A stretch of 64,000 bases of DNA, taken from positions 268,656 to 332,655 of the forward strand of contig DEXQ01000007.1 of the NCBI GenBank assembly GCA_002364215.1, read 5' to 3'. Positions 1 to 8,315 of the stretch are shown one piece after another; the first letter of the stretch is position 1, and each line of letters starts with the position of its first letter. A model generated the notes under the pieces. That model was not told the origin of the DNA. It made no database searches and worked only from the letters and a program-made list of their open reading frames with translations. A program made the position numbers and the translations under genes. This DNA comes from Aequorivita sp. UBA3180. GTDB lineage: Bacteria; Bacteroidota; Bacteroidia; Flavobacteriales; Flavobacteriaceae.

Positions 1-12
1 TAATTTTTTCAT
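1..12 (-). other. Possible start of a gene running off the left edge
   Basis: Read on the minus strand, these bases are an ATG followed by AAA AAA TTA (Met-Lys-Lys-Leu), a common start for flavobacterial signal peptides. It lies 30 bases downstream of the stop of the next lipoprotein gene on the same strand. Only four codons are visible, so this is a hint and not a firm gene. Confidence 0.25.
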
Positions 13-42
13 AATATAGAGTTTTATGGTTAATGTTTTATT

Positions 43-267
43 TTAATCATCGTTGCCGATGTCTTCAATTTTCTTGTCAATTTCTTCATTTACCTCTTTG
101 TCCACTTCTTTAGCAGCCCTTTCAAGTATTCCCTCATTTTCATCAGAAGTTTCTGGTTCAACTTCAACTTCAACTTCTCTGATTACTTCCTTGGTTTCGG
201 TCTTTTGCTCACGACACGAACCAAAGGCTAGTGAAACTAATGCTAATACAATAAAAAGTTTTTTCAT
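43..267 (-). CDS. Small acidic lipoprotein of unknown function (74 aa)
   Basis: The protein starts with a lipoprotein signal peptide: MKKL, a hydrophobic stretch, then the lipobox AFGSC with the lipidated Cys near residue 18. The mature part is short, very rich in Glu and Lys, and probably helical (repeated V-E-V-E, then A-A-K-E-V-D-K-E). No enzyme motif is visible. On the minus strand a TAGCTTTG sequence at 294-301 fits the Bacteroidota -7 box, about 27 bases upstream of the ATG. I infer an envelope-anchored small protein; its function is unknown. Confidence 0.7.
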   Translation of the reverse strand: MKKLFIVLALVSLAFGSCREQKTETKEVIREVEVEVEPETSDENEGILERAAKEVDKEVNEEIDKKIEDIGNDD

Positions 268-420
268 AATTAGATTGTTTTTAATTGTTAAAACAAAGCT
301 AGCTTTTTAAAATTGTGAAATGTATAATTATATACTAAAAATTGTGAAAATAGTATTAATTCAGTGAAATGTATTTTAAAAATGAATTGATTTTCTTAAA
401 AATATCAGTTTTAAGTGTTT

Positions 421-1656
421 TCAATCTGCCTTAAGGTAATCAATTATTTTTTTGGTTGCGCCTGTGTTTTTATTGACAAAATGCCCAGCAATCATCCCTG
501 TTTTATTTCGAAGCGAATCATTTAGAATTAATGTGTTAAGAATTTCGGTACATTCCGCAGCGTTTGAAATTGAAAACAAACCTGCTAAATCCCGAAGTCT
601 TTTCGCCTCTGGGAATTCATTAAAATTCTTTCCTATAACTATGGGCACCCCAAAAGTGGCAGGTTCCAAAATATTATGAAGCCCCGTTTTGCCCATCGCC
701 CCGCCTACATACGCTATGTCTGCATAGCTGTATAATTTGCTCAACAAGCCGATACAGTCAATTATCAAAACAGAATAATCTGATATGTTCACTTCGTCTA
801 TACTGGAATGAAGCACCGTTTTTTTGACAATCTTTTTTGTGAAATCCTCGATTTTATCTGCTTCTATTTTATGGGGAGCAATGATGAATTTTACGTTTTC
901 GGGAGCGGAATTTATATAATCCAGAAGTACGGCTTCATCTTCGAACCAGGTGCTTCCGCAAACCACACAGAGCGAATTTCCTTTGAAATCCTCTGCAAAT
1001 TTTAGGGTGTTGTCCATTTCAATTTGGTGCGAAACCCTGTCAAAACGTGTGTCGCCACTTACGGTGGTATTGCTAAAACCAATACTTTTTAATAGCATTT
1101 CAGAATTCTTATCCTGTAAAAAGAAATGATCAAAACTAGCTAATGCCCTTCGCATAAAGCCTCCGTAAGGTTTAAAAAAGATTTGGCTTTCCCTGAAAAC
1201 ACCCGACACTAATAGGGTGGGAATGTTCTTCTTCTGAAGTTCAAAAAGATAATTGGGCCAAAATTCATATTTCACAAAAAGTGCAAGCGAAGGGTGAACT
1301 GCCGTAACAAACTTTTTTGCGTTTGTGGTTGTGTCCATCGGTAAATAGACTACCGCACCAGCCAAAGGTGTGTTTTTCTTTACTTCATAGCCTGAAGGCG
1401 AAAAAAAACTGACAACTATTTTGTGGTCGGGTTTTAGTTTTTTTATTTCCTCCATAATTGGAACGCCTTGCTCAAATTCACCCAGCGAGGCGCAGTGAAA
1501 CCATATGGTTTTATCGGTACTGGAGATTTTTTGATGAAGTGTTTTAAAAACGTTCTTTCTGCCATTTACAAAAAGTTTCATTTTATTGCTGAAAAGCGCC
1601 ATAATCTTCAAAAGAAAGGAGACAAAGAGAATCAGTAAATTGTAGATGGTGTGCAT
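421..1656 (-). CDS. waaA: 3-deoxy-D-manno-octulosonic acid (Kdo) transferase
   Basis: WaaA (KdtA) transfers Kdo from CMP-Kdo to lipid A precursors at the inner membrane, building the inner core of LPS. The 411-residue length is usual for the family. There is one N-terminal membrane segment (IYNLLILFVSFLLKIMALF), then the N-terminal GT30 domain with HCASLGEFEQG, whose Glu is the family's catalytic base, and YEFWPNY. The C-terminal Rossmann half carries VVCGSTWFEDE, IIAPHK and a YVGGAMGKTGLHNILEP donor-site motif. The ATG at 1656 was preferred over one six codons upstream (1674) because homologs begin with MHxIYN and because a TATTTTTG -7 box (1663-1670, minus strand) overlaps the longer start. 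It is divergent from the DegT gene. Confidence 0.95.
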   Translation of the reverse strand: MHTIYNLLILFVSFLLKIMALFSNKMKLFVNGRKNVFKTLHQKISSTDKTIWFHCASLGEFEQGVPIMEEIKKLKPDHKIVVSFFSPSGYEVKKNTPLAGAVVYLPMDTTTNAKKFVTAVHPSLALFVKYEFWPNYLFELQKKNIPTLLVSGVFRESQIFFKPYGGFMRRALASFDHFFLQDKNSEMLLKSIGFSNTTVSGDTRFDRVSHQIEMDNTLKFAEDFKGNSLCVVCGSTWFEDEAVLLDYINSAPENVKFIIAPHKIEADKIEDFTKKIVKKTVLHSSIDEVNISDYSVLIIDCIGLLSKLYSYADIAYVGGAMGKTGLHNILEPATFGVPIVIGKNFNEFPEAKRLRDLAGLFSISNAAECTEILNTLILNDSLRNKTGMIAGHFVNKNTGATKKIIDYLKAD

Positions 1657-1668
1657 ACCGAACAAAAA

Positions 1669-1703
1669 TACCAAATTTCAAGTACCAAATACCAAAACCT
1701 AAT
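1669..1703. repeat. 7-bp tandem repeat, consensus TACCAAA
   Basis: Five units lie in one phase: taccaaa, tttcaag, taccaaa, taccaaa, acctaat. The locus lies in the divergent gap between waaA and the DegT gene. On the minus strand the units read TTTGGTA and provide TTTG copies 15 and 22 bases upstream of the waaA -7 box at 1663-1670. It is one of seven 7-bp-period loci in this window. Confidence 0.7.
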
Positions 1704-1770
1704 CTTATAACTTAACCCTTAACAAATATCATTTTTGTAATTTTACCGAATTCAATATTATTTCAGCAGC

Positions 1771-2928
1771 ATGAAGAAAATACAAATGGTTGACCTAAAA
1801 GGTCAATATGAAAATATAAAGGAACGCGTGGATAGTTCCATAATGAATGTGATTGAAACTACCGCTTTTGTAAACGGTCCCGAAGTTCACGAATTTCAAA
1901 AGGAGCTTGAGGAATATTTAGGTGTAAAGCACGTAATTCCCTGTGCCAACGGTACCGATGCTCTGCAAATTGCAATGATGGGGCTTGGACTAAAGCCCGG
2001 TGATGAGGTGATTACGGCCGATTTTACATTTGCAGCAACCGTTGAGGTTATTGCGCTTTTGCAGTTAACGCCTGTGTTGGTAGATGTGGATCCCATAAAT
2101 TTCAATATAGATATTGAAGCGATTAAGAAAGCAATTACGCCAAAAACCAAGGCAATTGTTCCCGTGCATCTTTTCGGCCTTACGGCAAATATGGATGAAA
2201 TTATGGCTATTGCCAAAGAGCACGACCTGTATGTAATTGAGGACAACGCACAAGGTATTGGCGCCGATTACACTTCAAAAGATGGTACTAAACAAAAAAC
2301 CGGAACCATTGGGCACGTGGCTTCCACTTCTTTTTTTCCATCAAAAAATTTGGGATGCTATGGTGATGGAGGAGCAATATTCACTAACGATGATGATTTA
2401 GCCCACATAATTCGCGGTATTGTAAACCATGGTATGTATGTGCGCTACCATCACGATGTGGTGGGTGTGAATAGCAGGTTGGATTCCATCCAGGCGGCAG
2501 TGCTTCGAGCAAAATTGCCACATTTGGATGAATACAATGCTGCGCGTAGAAATGCGGCTAGAAAATATAGTGAAGCTTTCGTCGGAATAGAAAATATAAT
2601 TACACCAACCGGTTTTTGCGATAACACTCAAACCATATGCGATGTTTGTGACTGTCACGTTTTTCATCAATACACTTTAAAAATTTTAAAAGCAGACCGA
2701 GACGCGCTGGTAAATCATTTAAATGAAAAAGGAATTCCGTGCGGGGTGTATTACCCCATACCATTGCACCTTCAAAAAGCTTACAGAGATGAACGCTACA
2801 AAGAGGAAGATTTTGCGGTTACAAACCAATTGGTGAAAGAAGTGATTTCGCTGCCAATGCACACCGAGCTTGATGATGAGCAAATTGATTATATTACAGA
2901 AACTGTTATAAATTTCGTTACCAAATAA
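1771..2928 (+). CDS. DegT/DnrJ/EryC1/StrS family PLP aminotransferase
   Basis: This 385-aa fold-type I PLP enzyme belongs to the sugar aminotransferase family, which usually transaminates nucleotide-linked 3- or 4-keto sugars for LPS, capsule or glycan synthesis. The PLP lysine is K192 in FFPSKNLGCYGDGG, and D158 in IEDNAQ should contact the pyridine nitrogen. RLDSIQAAVLRAKL and GIPCGVYYPIPLH are typical C-terminal family motifs. An unusual Cys cluster (C283, C290, C293, C295, then H296 and H299) lies in an insert before the last domain. The stop shares one base with the galE start, so the two genes are probably cotranscribed. The exact sugar substrate cannot be read from the sequence. Confidence 0.9.
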   Translation: MKKIQMVDLKGQYENIKERVDSSIMNVIETTAFVNGPEVHEFQKELEEYLGVKHVIPCANGTDALQIAMMGLGLKPGDEVITADFTFAATVEVIALLQLTPVLVDVDPINFNIDIEAIKKAITPKTKAIVPVHLFGLTANMDEIMAIAKEHDLYVIEDNAQGIGADYTSKDGTKQKTGTIGHVASTSFFPSKNLGCYGDGGAIFTNDDDLAHIIRGIVNHGMYVRYHHDVVGVNSRLDSIQAAVLRAKLPHLDEYNAARRNAARKYSEAFVGIENIITPTGFCDNTQTICDVCDCHVFHQYTLKILKADRDALVNHLNEKGIPCGVYYPIPLHLQKAYRDERYKEEDFAVTNQLVKEVISLPMHTELDDEQIDYITETVINFVTK

Positions 2929-3947
2929 TGAAAAAAATACTCGTTACCGGCGGTTTGGGCTACATAGGCTCGCACACAGTTGTTGAACTTCAAAATTCTG
3001 GTTATCAGGTTTTAATTATCGATAACCTATCCAATTCATCTTTGGATGTTTTGGAAGGAATTACAAACATTACTAAATCAGCCCCGACATTTGAACGGCT
3101 CGATCTGCGCATTAAAGCCGATGTTTCTGATTTTTTTAAAAGAAATCAGGACATTGAAGGAATTATCCATTTTGCGGCAAGTAAGGCTGTGGGCGAAAGC
3201 GTTCAAAATCCATTGCTTTATTACGAAAACAATTTAAATACGCTTATTTATCTGCTTCAGGAATGCAATGCTTACGGAATTGAGAATTTTATTTTCAGTT
3301 CGTCCTGCACGGTTTATGGTGAACCGGATTCCCTTCCTATTACTGAAGATGCGCCAGTTAAGCCTGCTACTTCGCCTTACGGAAATACAAAGCAAATCAG
3401 TGAGGAAATATTAAAGGATACATGTTCTATTTCAGCTTTAAAATCGATTGCGTTACGGTACTTCAATCCCATTGGAGCACACAAAACGGCAGAAATTGGT
3501 GAGCTTCCGGCGGGAGTGCCGCAGAATTTAGTGCCGTTTATAACCCAAACGGCGGCTGGGGTACGGGAACAACTTTCTGTTTTTGGAGATGATTATCCTA
3601 CAGAAGATGGCAGTTGTGTACGCGATTATATTCATGTTGTGGATTTGGCTAAAGCACACGTTATAGCGTTGCAACGATTGCTTTCTGCAAAAAATGCAAC
3701 CCAGTTTGAGGTTTTTAATCTGGGAACAGGTAGAGGAAGTTCTGTTTTGGAAGTTGTGAATTCCTTCAAAAAAACAACTGGCGAAAAGCTGAATTATAAA
3801 ATTGTGAATCGAAGACCGGGAGACGTTATAGCCGTTTATGCAGATACTCAAAAGGCAAATAAAGTATTGGGATGGAAAGCTGAAAAAACGATGGAAGACG
3901 CTCTTGAATCTGCGTGGAAGTGGGAAAGGAAAATCAGAAATATTTAA
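2928..3947 (+). CDS. galE: UDP-glucose 4-epimerase
   Basis: GalE interconverts UDP-glucose and UDP-galactose (sometimes also the N-acetyl forms) with bound NAD. The 339-aa protein is a short-chain dehydrogenase-type epimerase. It has the Rossmann motif TGGLGYIGSH at residues 7-16, FAASKAVGES at the NAD site, SSSCTVYG, and the catalytic Y151-xxx-K155 in SPYGNTK. RYFNPIGAH and SCVRDYIHVVDLA are further GalE signatures. The start codon overlaps the stop of the DegT gene by one base (TAATG), which implies translational coupling. Together with waaA the neighbourhood points to cell-surface sugar synthesis. Confidence 0.95.
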   Translation: MKKILVTGGLGYIGSHTVVELQNSGYQVLIIDNLSNSSLDVLEGITNITKSAPTFERLDLRIKADVSDFFKRNQDIEGIIHFAASKAVGESVQNPLLYYENNLNTLIYLLQECNAYGIENFIFSSSCTVYGEPDSLPITEDAPVKPATSPYGNTKQISEEILKDTCSISALKSIALRYFNPIGAHKTAEIGELPAGVPQNLVPFITQTAAGVREQLSVFGDDYPTEDGSCVRDYIHVVDLAKAHVIALQRLLSAKNATQFEVFNLGTGRGSSVLEVVNSFKKTTGEKLNYKIVNRRPGDVIAVYADTQKANKVLGWKAEKTMEDALESAWKWERKIRNI

Positions 3948-4049
3948 TTATCAGTAAATTACAATAGTTTTTATAAAAGGTTTAACGCTAATAATTTGGA
4001 ATTGGCCTTGAGCCTTTGTTTCTTTGCCCAAAACCGATAAACAAAAGTT

Positions 4050-4241
4050 ATGAAGTTAGTTTCAGTGAAACGACAAACAAAAACAGAAAAACGATTTACA
4101 GAAAAGATGGGAATGTTCACCACCAGTGTGATCTACATCAAAAAAACCTTTTTGAAAGTGCCATTTAAAACCCTTCACAAATACCGCGAAACCTATTATG
4201 GCGAGGTGAAAGATTGCTCAGATTGTAGGATAAGCGCTTAA
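4050..4241 (+). CDS. Small basic conserved protein (63 aa)
   Basis: A short Lys/Arg-rich protein begins MKLVSVKRQTKTEKRF and ends with KDCSDCRISA, which holds a CxxC pair. It has no signal peptide or membrane segment. I believe short proteins of this kind occur widely in Flavobacteriaceae, but I know no function. It has its own ATG about 100 bases after galE and is followed directly by a strong bidirectional terminator, which supports a real transcribed gene. The reading frame is not explained by a gene on the other strand. Confidence 0.65.
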   Translation: MKLVSVKRQTKTEKRFTEKMGMFTTSVIYIKKTFLKVPFKTLHKYRETYYGEVKDCSDCRISA

Positions 4242-4272
4242 ATGATTATTGAGTTCGGAATTACGAATTTAG

Positions 4273-4312
4273 AAAAAAACGCCGAAGAAAATTTTGTCTT
4301 CGGCGTTTTTTT
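4273..4312. terminator. Bidirectional intrinsic terminator
   Basis: A perfect 9-bp GC-rich stem (CGCCGAAGA at 4280-4288 with TCTTCGGCG at 4297-4305) has an 8-base loop and is flanked by seven A on the left and seven T on the right. It can end transcription from the small-protein gene on the plus strand and from fabD on the minus strand. Confidence 0.9.
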
Positions 4313-4329
4313 ATTTCCAAAATATCAAA

Positions 4330-5211
4330 TTACATTTCCGCTTTTTCTGTTTCTGCAGATGCATCAATTTTCTTCACAAGCCCCTGTAAAACATTGCCAG
4401 GCCCAACTTCAATAAATTTTGTTGCCCCATCTTTTATCATATTTTGTACACTATGTGTCCATTTAACGGGAGCGGTAAGTTGGAAGATGAGGTTTTCCTT
4501 TATTTTTGAAGGATCAGTAACCGCAAAGGTGGAAACGTTTTGATAGATTGGGCAGGCAGGTTCGGTAAAAGTTGTTGCCTCAATGGCCGCCGCCAGCTCT
4601 TCCCGCGCAGGTTCCATCAACGGGCTGTGGAAAGCACCGCCAACGGGCAGTATCAAAGCTCTGCGTGCGCCAGCTTCCTTTAAACTTTCGCAAGCTTTTC
4701 CCACGGCATCCACATCTCCTGAAATTACCAATTGTCCGGGGCAGTTATAATTTGCGGCAACAACAATTCCGGGTGTGTTTGCGCAGATTTCTTCAACCAA
4801 ATGATCGTCCAATCCCAAAACAGCCGCCATTGTTGAAGGCGTTTGTTCACAGGCTTTCTGCATTGCCAAGGCACGTTTGTAAACTAATTGCAATCCATCG
4901 CTGAAAGCAAGAGTTTTGTTAGCCACCAATGCTGAAATTTCTCCCAGGGAATGTCCCGCAACCATATCTGGCTGGAATTTATTTCCCATCACTTCTGCCA
5001 AAATGGTGGAGTGAAGGAAAATAGCGGGTTGGGTAACCTTGGTTTCTTTCAGTTCGTCGGCTGTACCTTCAAACATTATTTTAGTAATGTCGAAACCCAA
5101 AATATCATTGGCTTGTTGGAAAAGTTCTTTCGCTTTCGTGGAATTATCATAAAGATCCTTGCCCATTCCGGTAAATTGGGCACCTTGTCCGGGAAATATA
5201 TATGCTTTCAT
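4330..5211 (-). CDS. fabD: Malonyl-CoA:ACP transacylase
   Basis: FabD moves malonyl from CoA to acyl carrier protein, the entry step for type II fatty acid chain extension in the cytoplasm. The 293-aa length is usual. The N-terminal FPGQGAQ (residues 6-12) forms the oxyanion loop, the nucleophile is S88 in GHSLGE, and GGAFHSPLMEPA carries the catalytic His. A late GPGNVLQGLVKK motif is also typical. The stop lies next to the shared terminator at 4273-4312, so this is the last gene of its transcript. The fructosamine-kinase-like gene is 37 bases upstream on the same strand. Confidence 0.96.
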   Translation of the reverse strand: MKAYIFPGQGAQFTGMGKDLYDNSTKAKELFQQANDILGFDITKIMFEGTADELKETKVTQPAIFLHSTILAEVMGNKFQPDMVAGHSLGEISALVANKTLAFSDGLQLVYKRALAMQKACEQTPSTMAAVLGLDDHLVEEICANTPGIVVAANYNCPGQLVISGDVDAVGKACESLKEAGARRALILPVGGAFHSPLMEPAREELAAAIEATTFTEPACPIYQNVSTFAVTDPSKIKENLIFQLTAPVKWTHSVQNMIKDGATKFIEVGPGNVLQGLVKKIDASAETEKAEM

Positions 5212-5248
5212 TTTCGATTGGTTTAGAAATACAAAAATAGGATTAATT

Positions 5249-6094
5249 CTATGAATATTTTTTTATTGCTGAATTGACCTGCGATAAATAACCACTTCCG
5301 AAAAGGTTGAGGTGTACCAGCAAATAGTATAATTGCCAAAGGGGAAGCCTTTCTTTCCAGCCTTCGCCTAAAGGAAAAGCAGCATTGTAATTGGAGAAAA
5401 TTTCTTCTGAAAACCCACCGAACAATTTCATCATTGCAATATCCATTTCGCGCGGTGCAAAGGCTACGGTTGGATCTATCAAAACCGGCTTGCCAGTTTC
5501 GGAAACCATATAGTTGCCATACCAAAGATCGCCGTGGACTAAAGCTGGAGCCTCGTTTGAGATTTCTTCCGAAATATTCTTAAAAAATTTCTCTAAGTTT
5601 TTAAAATTAAAACCGTTGTCTGCAGCCATTTTGAACTGTGGCTCCAAACGTTGCGTGATATAAAATTCTGAAGCCGAACTGCAAAAGTTGTTTTGCTGCG
5701 GAAGACTGCCAATGTAGTTGTCGTGGTCCAGTCCAAAATTTTTGGCAGTTGTTTTGTGCAGGCACGCAAGCGCCTCGGCAAATTTTTCCAAAAAGTTTTT
5801 TGAGGGATTTCCAGGGAAAATGTATTCCAATATCAAATAGGCCGTGTTTTGATATATTCCTTTGGCAATCACCGCTGGAATCTTAAAACCACTGTTTTGT
5901 TTCAGCAATCGCAATCCGCTTGCTTCCGCTTCAAACATTGCTGGGAATTTTGAGGCACTGTTAATCTTGACGACAAAATTTTCTTCGCTACAATTTAAAA
6001 GAAAAACCTCGTTGATATCGCCACCCGAAAGGGGTTTGCTATCGAGACAGTTGAAGTTGTTTTGGGAAGCAATATGTTTTAAGATGGTTTTCAA
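5249..6094 (-). CDS. Fructosamine kinase family protein
   Basis: The protein (281 aa) has a protein-kinase-like (APH/choline-kinase) fold. Family members phosphorylate the sugar part of glycated amines (ketosamines), so that the Amadori product falls off and the protein is repaired. Seen here: a small N-lobe with NFVVKINSA (ATP-binding Lys), then the catalytic loop LVHGDLWYGNYM and the metal-binding LIDPTVAFAPREMDIAM. The HGDLWxGN and IDP pattern is diagnostic for the fructosamine/ketosamine-3-kinase family. The substrate in bacteria is often unproven, so the repair role is inferred. It is on the same strand as fabD. Confidence 0.85.
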   Translation of the reverse strand: MKTILKHIASQNNFNCLDSKPLSGGDINEVFLLNCSEENFVVKINSASKFPAMFEAEASGLRLLKQNSGFKIPAVIAKGIYQNTAYLILEYIFPGNPSKNFLEKFAEALACLHKTTAKNFGLDHDNYIGSLPQQNNFCSSASEFYITQRLEPQFKMAADNGFNFKNLEKFFKNISEEISNEAPALVHGDLWYGNYMVSETGKPVLIDPTVAFAPREMDIAMMKLFGGFSEEIFSNYNAAFPLGEGWKERLPLWQLYYLLVHLNLFGSGYLSQVNSAIKKYS

Positions 6095-6113
6095 AAGAGT
6101 TTTTTTGGAAGCA

Positions 6114-6146
6114 AAACCCCAAAGGTTTCAAAAACCTTTGGGGTTT
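6114..6146 (-). terminator. Perfect 15-bp hairpin between folA and the kinase gene
   Basis: The arms at 6114-6128 and 6132-6146 are exact reverse complements (AAACCCCAAAGGTTT) around a 3-base loop. It sits between the folA stop and the start of the next gene on the minus strand. A T-run follows only after about ten bases on the minus strand, so it may be a weak terminator, an mRNA-stabilising hairpin, or a copy of a short dispersed hairpin. Confidence 0.6.
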
Positions 6147-6154
6147 GGAGTTCA

Positions 6155-6640
6155 TTATTTTCGCACCCAAGTTTCGTACGTAAAGGAATAGTTATGTCTC
6201 TCGTCCTTGGGATGTTCTTCTTTGGAAACAAGCTCCCACTTCTCCTCTGAAAACTCTGGAAAAAAAGTGTCGGCATCGGCAAACGTGCCATGTACGCGGG
6301 TAAGTTCAATTTTATCGGCAATGGGAAGTCCCAATTTATAAATTTCGCCGCCACCAATAATATAGGGCTGCGCATCTTCTTTTGAAATTTTCAACGCCTT
6401 TTCAATATCGTGAACCACCACAGCTTCTTCTTTTCTGTAATCAGTGTTTCGGGTAATAACTATATGAGTTCTATTGGGAAGCGGTTTCGGGAACGACTCA
6501 AAAGTCTTTCGCCCCATAATGATGTAATGTCCGGTGGTGAGTTTTTTGAAGCGTTTAAAATCATCCGGCAAGTGCCAAAGCAGGTCGTTATCCTTTCCCA
6601 GTTCGTTATTCTCGCCAGCGGCGGCAATCATGGTTATCAT
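6155..6640 (-). CDS. folA: Dihydrofolate reductase
   Basis: FolA reduces dihydrofolate to tetrahydrofolate with NADPH, regenerating the cofactor that thymidylate synthase consumes (thyA lies 5 kb away). The 161-aa protein starts MITMIAAAGENNELGKDNDL, followed by LLWHLPDDFKRFKKLT, GRKTFES and the glycine-rich IIGGGEIYK, all standard DHFR motifs. The open frame extends 52 codons further upstream, but that extension overlaps the 2TM gene and lacks DHFR similarity. The ATG at 6640 overlaps the stop of the upstream gene as ATGA, which suggests coupling. Confidence 0.95.
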   Translation of the reverse strand: MITMIAAAGENNELGKDNDLLWHLPDDFKRFKKLTTGHYIIMGRKTFESFPKPLPNRTHIVITRNTDYRKEEAVVVHDIEKALKISKEDAQPYIIGGGEIYKLGLPIADKIELTRVHGTFADADTFFPEFSEEKWELVSKEEHPKDERHNYSFTYETWVRK

Positions 6641-7074
6641 TGTACGTCTGGCGGTAACGGGTTGTTCAGCTCGTTTTTTTTTGAAGTGGCCGGTGGGTTT
6701 GTGGGCAGTTGCAGTTCGGCATCCACTTTTTTCTGAAGCTCGGCCATGCGTTCGGCTTGGCGGGCTTTCAGTTTTTCGAGTTGGCGGTCTTCCCATTCCT
6801 TGTCCATAAATTTATTCATCACAAAAACGTTGAAAAGATGTACGAGGAATATAAAAGTCCAAATTAAAATAGCCCAAATAAACCAATCCTTTATAAAGAA
6901 ATTTTCGCCATAACCCAACACTGGGTTTATAATAATAAGTAGTACCGAGCCCACCAAAAACAATATAAAATGGCGCATCAGGTTTTTTTTCTGTTTTATG
7001 CGGCGACGGGCGTACTCGTACTGCTCGCGCTGTTCGGCATCAATTCTTTCGGTTTTTTTAGTTTTTGAAAACAT
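6637..7074 (-). CDS. 2TM domain-containing membrane protein
   Basis: A 145-aa inner-membrane protein has two closely spaced hydrophobic helices (FILFLVGSVLLIIINPVLGY and WFIWAILIWTFIFLVHLFNVFV). They are preceded by a basic helix (YARRRIKQKKN) and followed by a charged coiled tail (WEDRQLEKLKARQAERMAEL). This is the layout of the '2TM domain' family, common in Flavobacteriia, sometimes as a free protein and sometimes attached to LytTR-type regulators. The function is unknown. It overlaps folA by four bases and is probably cotranscribed with it. Confidence 0.8.
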   Translation of the reverse strand: MFSKTKKTERIDAEQREQYEYARRRIKQKKNLMRHFILFLVGSVLLIIINPVLGYGENFFIKDWFIWAILIWTFIFLVHLFNVFVMNKFMDKEWEDRQLEKLKARQAERMAELQKKVDAELQLPTNPPATSKKNELNNPLPPDVQ

Positions 7075-7160
7075 AGTTGGTTACTTTCGTTGAAGTTCAA
7101 AATCACTGAAAATTCCAGTATTGTAAAAATACCTAAAATTCGCCATTTTGGCCATTACTT

Positions 7161-8240
7161 ATGGAAGAATTAAGAAAACACTTTCCGGCTTTGGAATCTT
7201 GTACATACCTAAATACCGCGTCAAATGGGGTAATTCCCAAACCTGTTATTGAATGGCGCAGACAGCACGATATGGATTTAATGAACCATGCGAGCGTATT
7301 TCGAGATAAACACAAAATTCATATTGAACAAATCAGAAAGACTGTTGCCGAGTTTTTTAATGCTGCTATAGCTGAAACTGCCTTGGTTCCAAATATATCC
7401 TTTGGAATAAATACCGTATTGGAAGGATTGCCAAAAGGTCAAAAAATACTTCTACTAAAAAACGATTATCCATCTATCAATTGGCCGGTGGAGATCCGCG
7501 ATTTTGATGTTTGCTATGCCGAAATTGATGAGAATTTGGAACAGAATATAGAAGAAGCCGTGGCAAAGCACAGGCCGGATATTTTTATGTTCAGCATCGT
7601 TCAGTGGCTCAACGGCATAAAAATAGATTTTGAATTTTTGAAACAACTAAAAAGCTATCACCCCAACCTACTTTTAATTGCTGATGGCACCCAATATTTG
7701 GGAACTGAAAATTTCAGTTTTACCGAAAACGCGATTGATGTTGTGGGAGCAAGTGCCTATAAGTGGCTAACGGCGGGCTATGGCAATGGATTTATAATGG
7801 TGAAGGAAGCTGCGCGTGAAAGGATTTTTCCAAAGACCATCGGGTTCAATTCTGCCGAACGTTTTGAAAGTTTGGCAACGGAAACTGCTTTTATGAAGCA
7901 TTTTGAACCGGGCCATCAAGACACCTTGAATTATGGCAGTTTGGAGCAGGCTATGTTGTTTCAGGAAAAGTTGGGAAGGGAAGATTTATACCAAAAAATC
8001 GCTTCCCTTTCAGCAAAGGCGAAGGAACGTTTTGCAGAAATGAATTTATTGCGAAATGATACGTTGCTTCGTGAAATGCATGCTTCCATTTATAATTTGA
8101 AAGGCGACAAAGCCCTATTTCAGAAATTGCAGGAAAATAATATAATTTGTTCACCCCGTGGCGGTGGAATTCGTGTAAGTTTTCACTATTACAATACCGA
8201 GGAGGAATTGGAAAAACTTGTTGAAATTTTAAGTCGATGA
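7161..8240 (+). CDS. Class V aminotransferase-fold PLP enzyme
   Basis: A 359-aa PLP-dependent fold-type I enzyme of the class V group (cysteine desulfurase, isopenicillin epimerase-like, EgtE-like). The N-terminus YLNTASNGVIPKPV matches the substrate loop of the group. IADGTQYLGT carries the Asp for the PLP pyridine nitrogen, GASAYKWLTAGYGNGF holds the Schiff-base Lys, and CSPRGGGIRVSFHYYNTEEE the C-terminal Arg. It faces egtD, so an EgtE-type C-S lyase role is possible, but the two are convergent rather than in one operon. No catalytic Cys loop typical of cysteine desulfurases is obvious. The substrate is uncertain. Confidence 0.85.
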   Translation: MEELRKHFPALESCTYLNTASNGVIPKPVIEWRRQHDMDLMNHASVFRDKHKIHIEQIRKTVAEFFNAAIAETALVPNISFGINTVLEGLPKGQKILLLKNDYPSINWPVEIRDFDVCYAEIDENLEQNIEEAVAKHRPDIFMFSIVQWLNGIKIDFEFLKQLKSYHPNLLLIADGTQYLGTENFSFTENAIDVVGASAYKWLTAGYGNGFIMVKEAARERIFPKTIGFNSAERFESLATETAFMKHFEPGHQDTLNYGSLEQAMLFQEKLGREDLYQKIASLSAKAKERFAEMNLLRNDTLLREMHASIYNLKGDKALFQKLQENNIICSPRGGGIRVSFHYYNTEEELEKLVEILSR

Positions 8241-8266
8241 ATTGAAAAATGTAGAGAAGAAAATTT

Positions 8267-8315
8267 CCGTCATACCGCATCCCGCATCCCGCACCCATCA
8301 CCCAGCACCCATCAA
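8267..8315. repeat. 7-bp tandem repeat, consensus CCnnCAn
   Basis: Seven units lie in one phase: ccgtcat, accgcat, cccgcat, cccgcac, ccatcac, ccagcac, ccatcaa. The array lies between the convergent PLP-enzyme gene and egtD, and its last unit overlaps the egtD stop codon (8312-8314). It is far richer in C than its surroundings. It shares only the period, not the sequence, with the other heptamer loci. Confidence 0.75.

Noticed and set aside
6641..6796. N-terminal extension of dihydrofolate reductase
   Set aside because: The extra 52 residues are Arg/Pro/Ser-rich, overlap the 2TM gene and are absent from DHFR proteins; the ATG at 6640 is the natural start.
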